Shown: in pieces, positions 7,520 to 15,205 of the stretch
Layout of the letters: each line of letters opens with the position of its first letter
Position numbering within the stretch: the first letter of the stretch is position 1
Source of the DNA: an uncultured Sulfuricurvum sp.
GTDB taxonomy: Bacteria; Campylobacterota; Campylobacteria; Campylobacterales; Sulfurimonadaceae
Assembly: GCF_937936435.1 (NCBI RefSeq)
Contig: NZ_CALDDG010000112.1
Coordinates: forward strand, 1 to 33,777
Direction: 5' to 3'
DNA length: 33,777 bases
Notes under the pieces: generated by a model
The model's database searches: none
What the model was told of the DNA's origin: nothing
What the model saw: only the letters and a program-made list of their open reading frames with translations
Position numbers and translations under genes: made by a program

Positions 7520-10055
7520 GTTGAGCCTCTTTGCGTTTAAACTTATTGGTCAGTTTCATAATCAAATAATAAAAAAGCGGAATAAAAAAGATCGCCACTA
7601 CCGTCAACAGCGTCATACCGCTCACCACCGTCGTACCGATGATATGGCGGCTATTGGCACCCGCTCCCGTGCTGATCACGAGAGGGAGGGTACCGCCGAT
7701 AAATGCCAACGAGGTCATGACGATCGGACGGAACCGGATCGTCGCACCTGCGATCGTCGCATCGTACAGGCTCATCCCCTCTTTGAGTTTTTGCTGTGCG
7801 AATTCAACAATCAAAATAGCGTTTTTAGCCGCCAATCCGACCAGTGTCACCAGTCCGACTTGGAAATAGATATCGTTTTCCAAGCCCCGCCAATAGACCC
7901 CCAGCGACGCCCCGAGCAGAGCAAAAGGGACGGTCATCAAAACGGCAAACGGAATACTCCAGCTCTCGTACAATGCCGCGAGGATCAGGAAGATAAAGAC
8001 GATCGCGTACACAAAGGTATTGTTCCCTTCTGCAGCCAGTTTTTTCTCCTGATACGCCGTACCCGTCCACGCGATGGAGTACCCTTCCGGCAATATTTTG
8101 CTCGAAATCTCTTCGATAATACGCATTGCCTCTCCAGAGCTGTATCCCGGTGCCGGTTCGGCAGAAATCTGTCCCGCCGTAAACATATTAAAACGCTGTA
8201 TTACACTCGGTCCGACGACACGTTCGGCATGCACCAGGGAGCTGATCGGGATAAGCGCACCGCTTGCGGAACGGACGAATACGTCGCTATAGTCCTCTAC
8301 ATCGTCGCGGTAATTCGATTCGACTTGCAGATTGACGTGGTAAACGCGTCCGAACATATTGAAATCATTCGCATATCCCGAACCGAACGTCGTCCCCAAT
8401 GTGTCGTAAATATCGGAAATTTCGACGTTCATTGCCTTGGCTTTGTCTTTATCGATTGTGATATGATATTGCGGAACCTCCGTATTCATCGTGGTACGTA
8501 CTGCTCTGAGTTCGGGCCGTTTGTTCGCTTCCGCGACGATTTGACCGACGTAGTTGCTGAGATCTTGAATATCTCCCCCTTTTCGATCCTGAACGTACAT
8601 ATCAAAACCACCGGTCGAACTCATACCTATAATGGCGGGAAGATTGACCGCAATGACCATCGCTTCTTTATTTTGCGAAAACTGCCCCATCAAAGAGCCG
8701 ACCAGAGCCGTCGATTCCTGTTCCGGCGATTTTCGCAGCGACCAGTCCTTCAGCCCGGCAAAAGCGACCCCGGCATCGGATTTAAACGCGAATGTCGCGA
8801 AATCGATACCGCTCATCGCTCCGACATAATCGATATTCGGATTGGACGATGCGGCTTCGATCACCTCTTTTTGAGCATTGACCGTCCGTTCCAACGATGC
8901 CCCCGGCATCAGGTACGAAAGGATCAATACTACCCCTTTGTCTTCTCCCGGGACAAGCCCTGTCGGAAGCTTTTGGGTCATCCAAACCGCCGATGCGATC
9001 ATTACCCCGAATATTAGAACGTTCAACGCCGCATATCGGATCATCTTTTTAACACCGGCACTGAACCACAACGTCAAGCGCTCGAAGAATCGGTTGAAGA
9101 GACGAATAATGAAAATCGGCTCGGATTCGTGCTTTTTCAAAAAGACGGCGCACAACGCCGGAGTCAGCGTCAATGCCACCAAGCCCGAAATGGCGACGGA
9201 GATGACGATCGTCATTGCGAACTGCTGATACATGACCCCGCTGAACCCTCCGCTGAGCCCCGCGGGGATAAAGACGGCCGAGAGGACCAATACGATGGCG
9301 ATAACCGGTCCGGCGATCTCTTTCATCGCGACGACCGTCGCTTCTTTGACCGTTATTTTTTCATCCGTCCTTAAAACCCTCTCGACATTTTCGATAACGA
9401 CAATGGCGTCATCGACGACCAGCCCGATCGCCAGAATGAGGGCGAACAGAGTCAAAAGATTGATCGAGAATCCCGCCATGTACAAACCTGCAAACGTCCC
9501 GATGATCGATACGGGAATCGCCAGAACCGGAATAATCGTCGCCCGCCAGTTCCCCAAAAAGAGGTAAATAATGATAACGACCATAATAAACGCTTCCAAG
9601 AGGGTGTGCTTAACCTCATTGATCGACGTTTGGACGAATTTGGTCGTATCGTACAAAGAGGTATATTGCACATCTTTCGGAAACTCTTTGGACGCTTCGG
9701 CGAGTACTTTATCCAGTTCCGCCGATACTTCCAGCGCATTTGCCCCCGGTGCCAGAAAGACTCCGGCCACCGCCATATCCTGTTTGTTCAACATCCCTTT
9801 AAGCATATAGCGCTCGGCACCGAGTTCGACACGGGCAACGTCTTTGAGATGAAGCGACGATCCGTCTTCGTTGGAACGAACCAGAATGTTACCGAACTCC
9901 TCGGCCGTTTTGAGTCTCCCCTCTGTAGTGACGGTATAATCAAACGCCTGATTGGAGGCAACCGGTTCTTCTCCGATATGTCCGGCGGACATCTGGACGT
10001 TTTGCCCTTCGATTACCCCTAAAACATCCTTCGGAGTTAAGTTATATGCGGCCAT
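7509..10055 (-). CDS. C-terminal 848 residues of the interrupted RND pump
   Basis: This open frame would start at an internal ATG six codons after the TGA. It holds most of the pump: the rest of the first porter/docking region, transmembrane segments 2-12 and the second periplasmic loop. GLVVDDAIVVIENVER at about 211-226 carries the two Asp residues of proton relay. The C-terminus is short and basic (ends KRKEAQHEA). Without transmembrane helix 1 and PN1 from the upstream part it is unlikely to fold as a working pump, and no Shine-Dalgarno precedes this ATG, so independent translation is doubtful. It is listed separately because an automated annotation will call it as its own gene; it should be read as one half of the disrupted gene. 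Confidence 0.85.
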   Translation of the reverse strand: MAAYNLTPKDVLGVIEGQNVQMSAGHIGEEPVASNQAFDYTVTTEGRLKTAEEFGNILVRSNEDGSSLHLKDVARVELGAERYMLKGMLNKQDMAVAGVFLAPGANALEVSAELDKVLAEASKEFPKDVQYTSLYDTTKFVQTSINEVKHTLLEAFIMVVIIIYLFLGNWRATIIPVLAIPVSIIGTFAGLYMAGFSINLLTLFALILAIGLVVDDAIVVIENVERVLRTDEKITVKEATVVAMKEIAGPVIAIVLVLSAVFIPAGLSGGFSGVMYQQFAMTIVISVAISGLVALTLTPALCAVFLKKHESEPIFIIRLFNRFFERLTLWFSAGVKKMIRYAALNVLIFGVMIASAVWMTQKLPTGLVPGEDKGVVLILSYLMPGASLERTVNAQKEVIEAASSNPNIDYVGAMSGIDFATFAFKSDAGVAFAGLKDWSLRKSPEQESTALVGSLMGQFSQNKEAMVIAVNLPAIIGMSSTGGFDMYVQDRKGGDIQDLSNYVGQIVAEANKRPELRAVRTTMNTEVPQYHITIDKDKAKAMNVEISDIYDTLGTTFGSGYANDFNMFGRVYHVNLQVESNYRDDVEDYSDVFVRSASGALIPISSLVHAERVVGPSVIQRFNMFTAGQISAEPAPGYSSGEAMRIIEEISSKILPEGYSIAWTGTAYQEKKLAAEGNNTFVYAIVFIFLILAALYESWSIPFAVLMTVPFALLGASLGVYWRGLENDIYFQVGLVTLVGLAAKNAILIVEFAQQKLKEGMSLYDATIAGATIRFRPIVMTSLAFIGGTLPLVISTGAGANSRHIIGTTVVSGMTLLTVVAIFFIPLFYYLIMKLTNKFKRKEAQHEA

Positions 10056-10070
10056 TTTATCGGGACGGAG

Positions 10071-10637
10071 TCAAATCCGAACGGCATACTCTTTACTCCC
10101 GAATAAAAAGGCATCCCCTACCCCTTTGATCCGTTTGATGTCATCCATGACGTTAATCAATGCGTAGTTGTTCAGCCACAGCGCGTCATGCACTTCCCCT
10201 TTTGAGGTAAATCCGACAACCCGCAAGATATCCGGAGAACGCTCGCGCACGCTGATCCCCTGACGTCTTACCTCTTCGGGCAGTTTGGTCAATGCCACCT
10301 GCACACGGTTGTTGATATCGACATTCGCCGCGGCCGGATCGGTTCCCGTCGCAAACGTCACGCTGATACTGAGCGTTCCGCTCGGTGATGCGGTCGAACT
10401 CATGTAAATCATGTTTTTCGCACCGTTGATCGCATCTTCGAGCGGTGCCGCAACCGTTTTTGCCAACGTTTCGGCATCAGCACCGGGGTACGTCGCCTGA
10501 ACCATGATTTGCGGAGGAACGACGGCAGGATACTCTTGAATCGGGAGTTTATTAAGACCGATCAACCCCGCTAAAATGATAATAACCGACAATACCGTTG
10601 AAAAGATAGGCCGGTCGATAAAATATTTGGAAAACAT
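10071..10637 (-). CDS. N-terminal 188 residues of the interrupted RND pump
   Basis: Starts with the family hallmark FSKYFIDRPIFSTVLSVIIIL, giving the cytoplasmic amphipathic segment and first transmembrane helix, followed by LPIQEYP and ATYPGADAETLAKTVAAPLE of the first periplasmic porter subdomain. It stops at TGA directly after EYAVRI. The start ATG lies 2 bases downstream of the membrane fusion gene stop. On its own it would be a membrane-anchored fragment without transport function. Its reading frame is continuous with the downstream part. Confidence 0.85.
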   Translation of the reverse strand: MFSKYFIDRPIFSTVLSVIIILAGLIGLNKLPIQEYPAVVPPQIMVQATYPGADAETLAKTVAAPLEDAINGAKNMIYMSSTASPSGTLSISVTFATGTDPAAANVDINNRVQVALTKLPEEVRRQGISVRERSPDILRVVGFTSKGEVHDALWLNNYALINVMDDIKRIKGVGDAFLFGSKEYAVRI

Positions 10638-10639
10638 AC

Positions 10640-11770
10640 TTATTTCCCTTCGGAATTGACGACTTTGTCAATCGCAACGGGCGCACCCGGCTGAATGCGG
10701 AAAAAATTATTGACGATGACGGTATCCCCCGCTTTCAGCCCCTGCTCGATGATAAAACTATCGCCGCTCTTTTTGCCGAGTTTGATCGGACGTATTCCGA
10801 CGACTCCTTTATCCACAACCATGACGATTGTCCCCATTTTGTTTTGCAGTACCGCTTTTTGGGGAACGGTGATCGCCGCTTCCGCATGGACACCGACGAT
10901 ATTGATCCGACCGAATGCTCCGGGGATCAATGCATTATTCGGATTTTTCAGCCGCGCCCGTACTTTGATACTTCCGGTATTGGCATTGATCTGGGGAGCG
11001 ACATAATCGACGATACCCGAATAGAGCGTACCGTTATAATTGAAAGAAACTTGGAGTTTTCCCCCTTTTGCGAGGTTTTGAAGCGAACCGCCCGCTTTGC
11101 GGACATCGACATCGGGGATCGAAAACTCCGCATAAATCGGATCGACCTGCGTGATGCTCACCAGAGGTGTCCCTGCTGAGACGACGTTTCCGACATCAAT
11201 TTGTTTCATTTCGACGATTCCGCTGATCGGTGCTTTAACCGCCGTATAATTCAGATCGATTTTAGCCGACTGAAGCCGTGCTTGGGCAGATGAGACATCC
11301 GCTTTAGCCATTTCGTACGCCGAGAGGCTGGCATCGTATTCTTTCTTGCTGATCGCATTGTTTTTAAAAAGATTCTCGACCCGTTCCCAATCCCGCTGCG
11401 CGTTGGTAAAAGCCGCTTTTTTAACTTCCAGATCGGCGCTGCGTTCATTGACTAAAGCCGCATAGCTGTCCGGCTCGATCCGATAGAGCAAATCCCCTTT
11501 TTTGACAAGACTCCCTTCCGTATAGAGTTTTTGGATCAATACCCCGGTGATTCGCGAGGTAACCGTTGCATTTGCCAATGCGTTTAAACGTGCCGGATAC
11601 GCAAACGTAACCGGAATCGGCTGAGCCGAACCGACTTTGTAAACATCCACCTTTGGAGCCGGCTGCGTTTGTGCGGCAGGTGCTTTTTGAGCCCCTTGCA
11701 AGGACAACGGTATCACTCCGACAAGGATAGCCGCACTTACCGATAGTACCGGATTCGTTATACGTTTCAT
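10640..11770 (-). CDS. RND efflux membrane fusion protein, AcrA/MexA family
   Basis: A 376-residue periplasmic adaptor joining the RND pump to the outer membrane lipoprotein. It has a signal peptide (about 1-26, ending LQG-A) and no lipobox cysteine, so unlike AcrA or MexA it is probably not lipid anchored. The barrel-sandwich domain follows at about 65-100 (RITGVLIQKLYTEGSLVKKG, a lipoyl half-motif), then the alpha-helical hairpin at about 105-175 (coiled coil rich in Ala, Lys, Glu). The second lipoyl half is at about 177-205 (KAPISGIVEMKQIDVGNVV), then the beta-barrel and membrane-proximal domains. The ATG has a Shine-Dalgarno AGGAGA. It is the first gene of the adaptor-pump-channel operon on the minus strand. 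Confidence 0.94.
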   Translation of the reverse strand: MKRITNPVLSVSAAILVGVIPLSLQGAQKAPAAQTQPAPKVDVYKVGSAQPIPVTFAYPARLNALANATVTSRITGVLIQKLYTEGSLVKKGDLLYRIEPDSYAALVNERSADLEVKKAAFTNAQRDWERVENLFKNNAISKKEYDASLSAYEMAKADVSSAQARLQSAKIDLNYTAVKAPISGIVEMKQIDVGNVVSAGTPLVSITQVDPIYAEFSIPDVDVRKAGGSLQNLAKGGKLQVSFNYNGTLYSGIVDYVAPQINANTGSIKVRARLKNPNNALIPGAFGRINIVGVHAEAAITVPQKAVLQNKMGTIVMVVDKGVVGIRPIKLGKKSGDSFIIEQGLKAGDTVIVNNFFRIQPGAPVAIDKVVNSEGK

Positions 11771-11809
11771 TCTTTCTCCTAATGAATTATGTCAACTCAT
11801 ATCAATAAA

Positions 11810-11830
11810 TCTTTCCAGAAAGATATCTTT
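11810..11830. promoter_or_regulatory. Compound palindrome upstream of the RND operon (candidate operator)
   Basis: TCTTTC-CA-GAAAGA (11810-11823) overlaps the perfect 12-base palindrome AAAGATATCTTT (11819-11830), about 40-60 bases before the membrane fusion gene start. Overlapping dyads like this often mark repressor binding sites of efflux operons. The rest of 11771-11946 is AT-rich, holds a further split repeat TGCCA/TGGCA (11850-11854 and 11872-11876) and no coding region. Confidence 0.35.
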
Positions 11831-11914
11831 TTACGACTTAGAATTACCTTGCCATCCGATAATAAATGATTTGGCAGCGTTCAAAGGAGAAGATTCAAAG
11901 AAAAAAAAAGCTTG

Positions 11915-11935
11915 AAAAACCGCCAACATGACGGC
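11915..11935 (-). terminator. Rho-independent terminator after the PAS-HisKA-REC-wHTH gene
   Basis: Read on the minus strand, GCCGTCA-TGT-TGGCGGT forms a 7-bp stem with two G-U pairs and a 3-base loop, followed at once by a run of T and then a second long T tract. It begins about 12 bases after the stop codon at 11947 and would end the minus-strand signalling operon before the RND promoter. Confidence 0.7.
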
Positions 11936-11946
11936 AATGCGACGAA

Positions 11947-13710
11947 TTAGAAAAGGGTATATCCGATTTTTGCCAGATTTCGGATAGCAGTGTCATCACC
12001 CATTTTTTTCCGTAATCTCAAAATCAGATTTTTGAGAGCTCCGTCGGACATCTCCTCATCCAAAACCTGTGAAAAGGTTTCATAAGGGATAATCTGACCC
12101 CGATTGGAAAGAAGCAACTCAATCGCATGAATCTCATTTTTGGTCAGAGCCGTCTTTTCCCCGTCTTTACGGATAAACGATTTCGCAAAATAGTCATACG
12201 AAACGGTGTCGTTGATTTTTGCCAGCAGCAATCCGTGTGTTTTTAACCTGTCGACGGCACTATAGAGCACCTTTATCAGTTCGTTGAATTCGATGGGTTT
12301 GCGGATATAGTCGACTAAATTGAGTTTGCACGCCGCCAACAAATCTTCGGTCGCAATCGAACCCGAAACGATGACAATCGGAACTTTGTCGTTTACTTCG
12401 CGGATTTTTTTCGCAACCTCTATCCCGTTTAGCGATCCCATATAAATATCGAGGATCACGATATCGACAGGATTGGTTTTATAGATGTTCAATGCCTCTT
12501 CACCGTCTGAGACGGCATATACTTTTCCGACGACAAGCTGCAACGTTTTCTCGGTAATCTCACGCAATGTCATGTCATCTTCGGCATACAATACGGACAA
12601 ATTTTTATAAGCACGTTCCAAATACTGTTTAACCGTCTTACGCGTAAGTTCATCATCCAAGATTTCGTCATAACTTTCCAGTGCCTGATCGGTAAAGTTG
12701 AGTATCGCGTTCAACGGTGTACGAAGCTCGTGCGATACCTGATCGAAAAATTTCGTCTTCGCTTCCAGAAGCAATAACGCCTCTTCTTTTGCTTTGACCA
12801 TTTCGGTAATCTCGTGCCGGATGGAGAGAATCTCGATTACCTCGTTTTCCTGATTTTTAATCGGAATAATCGTCGTTGCAAAATAATGCGGTTCTCCCTT
12901 TTTTCCGACATTTTTCAAAACCCCTTTCCACACGCCGCCGCTTTTAAGATTCTCCCACGATATATGCTTACACATCGCGTCGTTATCCGATTCGAACAGT
13001 ATCGCCACATTTTCTCCGACCAGCTCTTCCATTCGGTAATGCAATGTCCGGCATAATGAATCGTTCACATAGGTAATAGTGCCGTTGAGATCGCATCGGG
13101 CGACAAGATTGGAAATATCGATGGCTTGATTGTATTGATCGAGGACGTATTGAGTATGGGCTTTTTCGTAATTGCTGGTTTTCAACCCCTCTTCCAGTAC
13201 GCATTTGTAACTCATCATATCGGTAACGTCTGAAAGGGTAATCACATAAACCTGATGCGTCGAATCCAGAGGCGTGACCGAAATCGAAAACGTAAAAATT
13301 TTCTCTACACCGCTGATACCGACTTTATAGTGCTCTTTTTCGTGCGACAATACATTTTCATACCAGCGTCGGTTAAGATACCCCTCATACACATAGCCGT
13401 ATTTATCAATGTGCAGAAAATAGTTGTCCAAGCGAAATGCCGGGTCAAATACATCCAGAGAAATGGTTGCGAAAAAGTCGATGAAAGCCTTATTAGCATC
13501 AATAATACGTTCACCGTCTATAACGGCGATCATGCCGTCGGTTAGATGAAAAATAGACTTGTAGTAGCGGTATGTGGGATCATCATGTTTCAGGGTCAGT
13601 TTTAATTGCTCTTTCGGCGAGAGGGTATGCATTTCATCAGACATCATCGTATTCTTTTCACTATGTTTTACGGGAAAATCCCGTTCTTCAGGAATTATAG
13701 ATGATAGCAT
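11947..13710 (-). CDS. PAS-PAS-HisKA-REC-winged helix signalling protein lacking a kinase ATPase domain
   Basis: A cytoplasmic regulator of about 587 residues with an unusual domain order (numbers count from a TTG at 13713, one codon before the ATG). Two PAS domains span about 50-170 and 190-305. A HisKA dimerisation segment has the H-box FFDQVSHELRTPLNAIL with phosphoacceptor His328. A receiver starts about 374 with acidic pocket E378-D379-D380, acceptor Asp422 and Lys472. An OmpR-type winged helix covers about 515-588 (ends RNLAKIGYTLF). Only about 45 residues separate His328 from the receiver, so there is no N, G1 or G2 box and no HATPase domain. Phosphate must come from another kinase, or the receiver works without it. 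No clear Shine-Dalgarno precedes the ATG at 13710; ATGs at 13647 or 13644 are alternative starts. It follows the CheY-like gene by about 40 bases on the same strand. Confidence 0.88.
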   Translation of the reverse strand: MLSSIIPEERDFPVKHSEKNTMMSDEMHTLSPKEQLKLTLKHDDPTYRYYKSIFHLTDGMIAVIDGERIIDANKAFIDFFATISLDVFDPAFRLDNYFLHIDKYGYVYEGYLNRRWYENVLSHEKEHYKVGISGVEKIFTFSISVTPLDSTHQVYVITLSDVTDMMSYKCVLEEGLKTSNYEKAHTQYVLDQYNQAIDISNLVARCDLNGTITYVNDSLCRTLHYRMEELVGENVAILFESDNDAMCKHISWENLKSGGVWKGVLKNVGKKGEPHYFATTIIPIKNQENEVIEILSIRHEITEMVKAKEEALLLLEAKTKFFDQVSHELRTPLNAILNFTDQALESYDEILDDELTRKTVKQYLERAYKNLSVLYAEDDMTLREITEKTLQLVVGKVYAVSDGEEALNIYKTNPVDIVILDIYMGSLNGIEVAKKIREVNDKVPIVIVSGSIATEDLLAACKLNLVDYIRKPIEFNELIKVLYSAVDRLKTHGLLLAKINDTVSYDYFAKSFIRKDGEKTALTKNEIHAIELLLSNRGQIIPYETFSQVLDEEMSDGALKNLILRLRKKMGDDTAIRNLAKIGYTLF

Positions 13711-13750
13711 CAAAAAATCATAAAACTATCATAGAAAAAAATCGTATCTT

Positions 13751-14203
13751 TTATTCTTCTTTTCCGGCTTCCAACAAGACGATCTCTTCATTCCGAGGCA
13801 GCTCGCTTTGTTCGTGAATCTGTTCCAATTCCTGCGGAATATGCGGAAATATTTTTCGGATCGATTCGCGCAGTTTGACAATACTGAGCGGTTTCAGTAA
13901 ATAACCGCTTGCACCGGAACGGATCGCCTGAACGACCATATCCCCCTGCCCGTGCGCAGTTACCATCACGATTTTCGCCTCTTTGTTTAAGCCGATAATC
14001 GCTTTAACCGCACTGATACCGTCCATCTCCGGCATCGTAATATCCATCATCACCAAATCCGGTTGGAGCCGCTCATACAAAGATACCGCTTCTAGCCCGT
14101 CTTTTGCTTCGTGAACCACTTTATGTCCCAATGCTTCTACAGTTTTACTGATGTTACGGCGCATAATCAGCGAGTCGTCTACAACAAGTACCTTAAGTAT
14201 CAC
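13751..14203 (-). CDS. CheY-like single-domain response regulator
   Basis: A 150-residue receiver with the complete phosphorylation site: Asp9-Asp10 acid pocket, acceptor Asp54 in MMDITMPEMDG, Thr82 and Lys104 (LLKP). After the receiver ends near 120 there is a 30-residue Glu/Gln/Pro-rich tail with no recognised domain. The start is GTG (14201-14203), chosen because GAGG lies 6 bases upstream and the receiver fold begins immediately. A TAGAAT -10-like box on the minus strand (14247-14252) lies about 45 bases upstream. It is the first gene of the operon with the PAS-HisKA-REC-wHTH protein and is divergent from the periplasmic binding protein operon. It could act as a phosphate shuttle to or from the hybrid kinase encoded divergently; that link is inference. 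Confidence 0.9.
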   Translation of the reverse strand: MILKVLVVDDSLIMRRNISKTVEALGHKVVHEAKDGLEAVSLYERLQPDLVMMDITMPEMDGISAVKAIIGLNKEAKIVMVTAHGQGDMVVQAIRSGASGYLLKPLSIVKLRESIRKIFPHIPQELEQIHEQSELPRNEEIVLLEAGKEE

Positions 14204-14352
14204 AATTTCCTCTTTGCTATTGTATTTGCGGTTATTGTCGGTCTCTATTCTACACCGACTTTTCTTGCATCAAACTTTCATAAACGATAAATAATCGTAA
14301 CCGTCGATATCTCTCCGATCGCTCTTTCACAGGAAAATTCGGGGTATTTTCT

Positions 14353-14380
14353 TGCTACAATAAAGAAACCAATTCTGGAG
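14353..14380 (+). promoter_or_regulatory. Extended -10 promoter and Shine-Dalgarno for the PhnD-kinase-cyclase operon
   Basis: TTGCTACAAT has a TG-extended -10 (TACAAT at 14356-14361) with no convincing -35, which is usual for sigma-70 promoters in Campylobacterota. A GGAG at 14377-14380 sits 6 bases before the GTG start at 14387 and decides that start. Confidence 0.45.
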
Positions 14381-14386
14381 CACACC

Positions 14387-15202
14387 GTGAAGTCGTTGAA
14401 ACTATTATCGATTTTTGCTTTATTGGGCACTCTTCTCTCTGCCAAAACTCTCGTTTTCGGGGTTGTTCCGCAGCAAAGCCCTCTAAAACTCGTTAACGAC
14501 TGGCAACCGCTCATCAATCGTATCCAAAACGAAACCGGTGAGAAAGTCATCCTCAAAATCGAACGTTCCATTCCGGAGTTTGAGCGTAACCTCTACGGCG
14601 GCAAGTATGATATCGCTTATATGAATCCGTATCATTACGTCATAGCCCATCAAAAACAGGGCTATATTGCCAAGGTGCGGGACAGCAAAAAATTGACGGG
14701 CATACTGATTGTCCGAAACGACAGCGGATTTACCGACGTTTCAATGCTCAAAGGGAAAAAATTCCTCTTTCCCGCACCGGATGCTTTTGCCGCGACCCTT
14801 CTTGCCAAATACGAATTGTTAAAACGTTACGGCATCAATATCGAACAGGAAAAAAAATTTCAGTATGTCAATTCTCACGATTCGGTCTATAAAGGGATAG
14901 CACGCGGTATCGGCGATGTCGGAGGGGGGATTGAACGTACTTTCGACAATTTTTCCGATACCGAGGCCAAAAGTGCATTAAAAATCATTTACCGTACCCA
15001 AAGTTACCCCAGCCATCCGTTTGCCTTCAAATCTTCCATGCCGGCCAAAGAGCAGGCAAAAATCACGAAAGTGCTCCTCGCGCTGCCGCAGGAGATGCTC
15101 GATTCATTGAACATGAAGCAGATAATAGTGACCAATGATGCCGAATACGACGATGTTCGCGATATCGTCTCCGTTTTATCTACCGCATCCGGGAAAGAAT
15201 AA
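14387..15202 (+). CDS. PhnD-like periplasmic substrate-binding protein (sensor partner)
   Basis: A 271-residue periplasmic protein of the phosphate/phosphite/phosphonate-binding (PhnD, TIGR01098-like) fold. A signal peptide of about 19 residues ends LLSA, followed by the family start KTLVFGVVPQQSP. Further family-like stretches are YDIAYMNPYHYVIA near 78-91, KGKKFLFPAPDAFAA near 120-134 and VNSHDSVYKGIARGIGDVGG near 163-182. It starts with GTG. No permease or ATPase gene is nearby; instead the next gene, 3 bases downstream, is a membrane hybrid kinase. The likely job is therefore ligand sensing for that kinase, as in arsenite (AioX/ArrX) or other PhnD-linked sensor systems. The ligand cannot be read from the sequence. 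Confidence 0.87.
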   Translation: MKSLKLLSIFALLGTLLSAKTLVFGVVPQQSPLKLVNDWQPLINRIQNETGEKVILKIERSIPEFERNLYGGKYDIAYMNPYHYVIAHQKQGYIAKVRDSKKLTGILIVRNDSGFTDVSMLKGKKFLFPAPDAFAATLLAKYELLKRYGINIEQEKKFQYVNSHDSVYKGIARGIGDVGGGIERTFDNFSDTEAKSALKIIYRTQSYPSHPFAFKSSMPAKEQAKITKVLLALPQEMLDSLNMKQIIVTNDAEYDDVRDIVSVLSTASGKE

Positions 15203-15205
15203 TCG

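Larger units (their letters stand above)
7509..10637 (-). pseudogene. RND multidrug efflux pump (AcrB/MexB, HAE1 type) interrupted by one in-frame TGA
   Basis: Taken together, 7509-10637 encodes a full-length 1042-codon HAE1 RND transporter, the usual family size, except that codon 189 is TGA (10071-10073). No frameshift is present: translation before it ends YAVRI and immediately after it continues LRPDKMAAYNLTPKDV in the same frame, where AcrB-type pumps have an I-W-hydrophobic stretch (E. coli AcrB Trp187). TGG to TGA is a single substitution. All other regions look intact, including the proton-relay DD at codons 409-410 (AcrB Asp407/Asp408), the two sets of six transmembrane segments and the porter loops. 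The gene lies 2 bases after the membrane fusion gene and overlaps the outer membrane gene by 11 bases. It is either a recent nonsense mutation, a strain variant, or a sequence error. Confidence 0.9.

Noticed and set aside
7404..9017. 537-residue plus-strand open frame
   Set aside because: It is antisense to the outer membrane lipoprotein and the RND pump, both recognisable families. Its composition is rich in Arg, Asp and His and shows no domain, as expected for a shadow frame.
10071..10073. TGA read as Trp through an alternative genetic code
   Set aside because: Several genes in the window end on TGA (glgA2, glgB, pgk and others) and none of the other long genes contains an internal TGA, so the code is standard. 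Local read-through remains possible but is not supported by any visible element.
10055..10085. Frameshift as the cause of the split pump
   Set aside because: The frames before and after the stop are identical and family residues continue without a gap, so no insertion or deletion is needed.
14284..14298. ACGAT-AAATA-ATCGT short inverted repeat in the divergent signalling promoter region
   Set aside because: Five-base arms in AT-rich DNA are expected by chance; kept only as a note.
14387..15202. Phosphonate uptake transporter component
   Set aside because: No permease or ATPase gene lies nearby and the gene is coupled to a sensor kinase, so a sensing role fits better.
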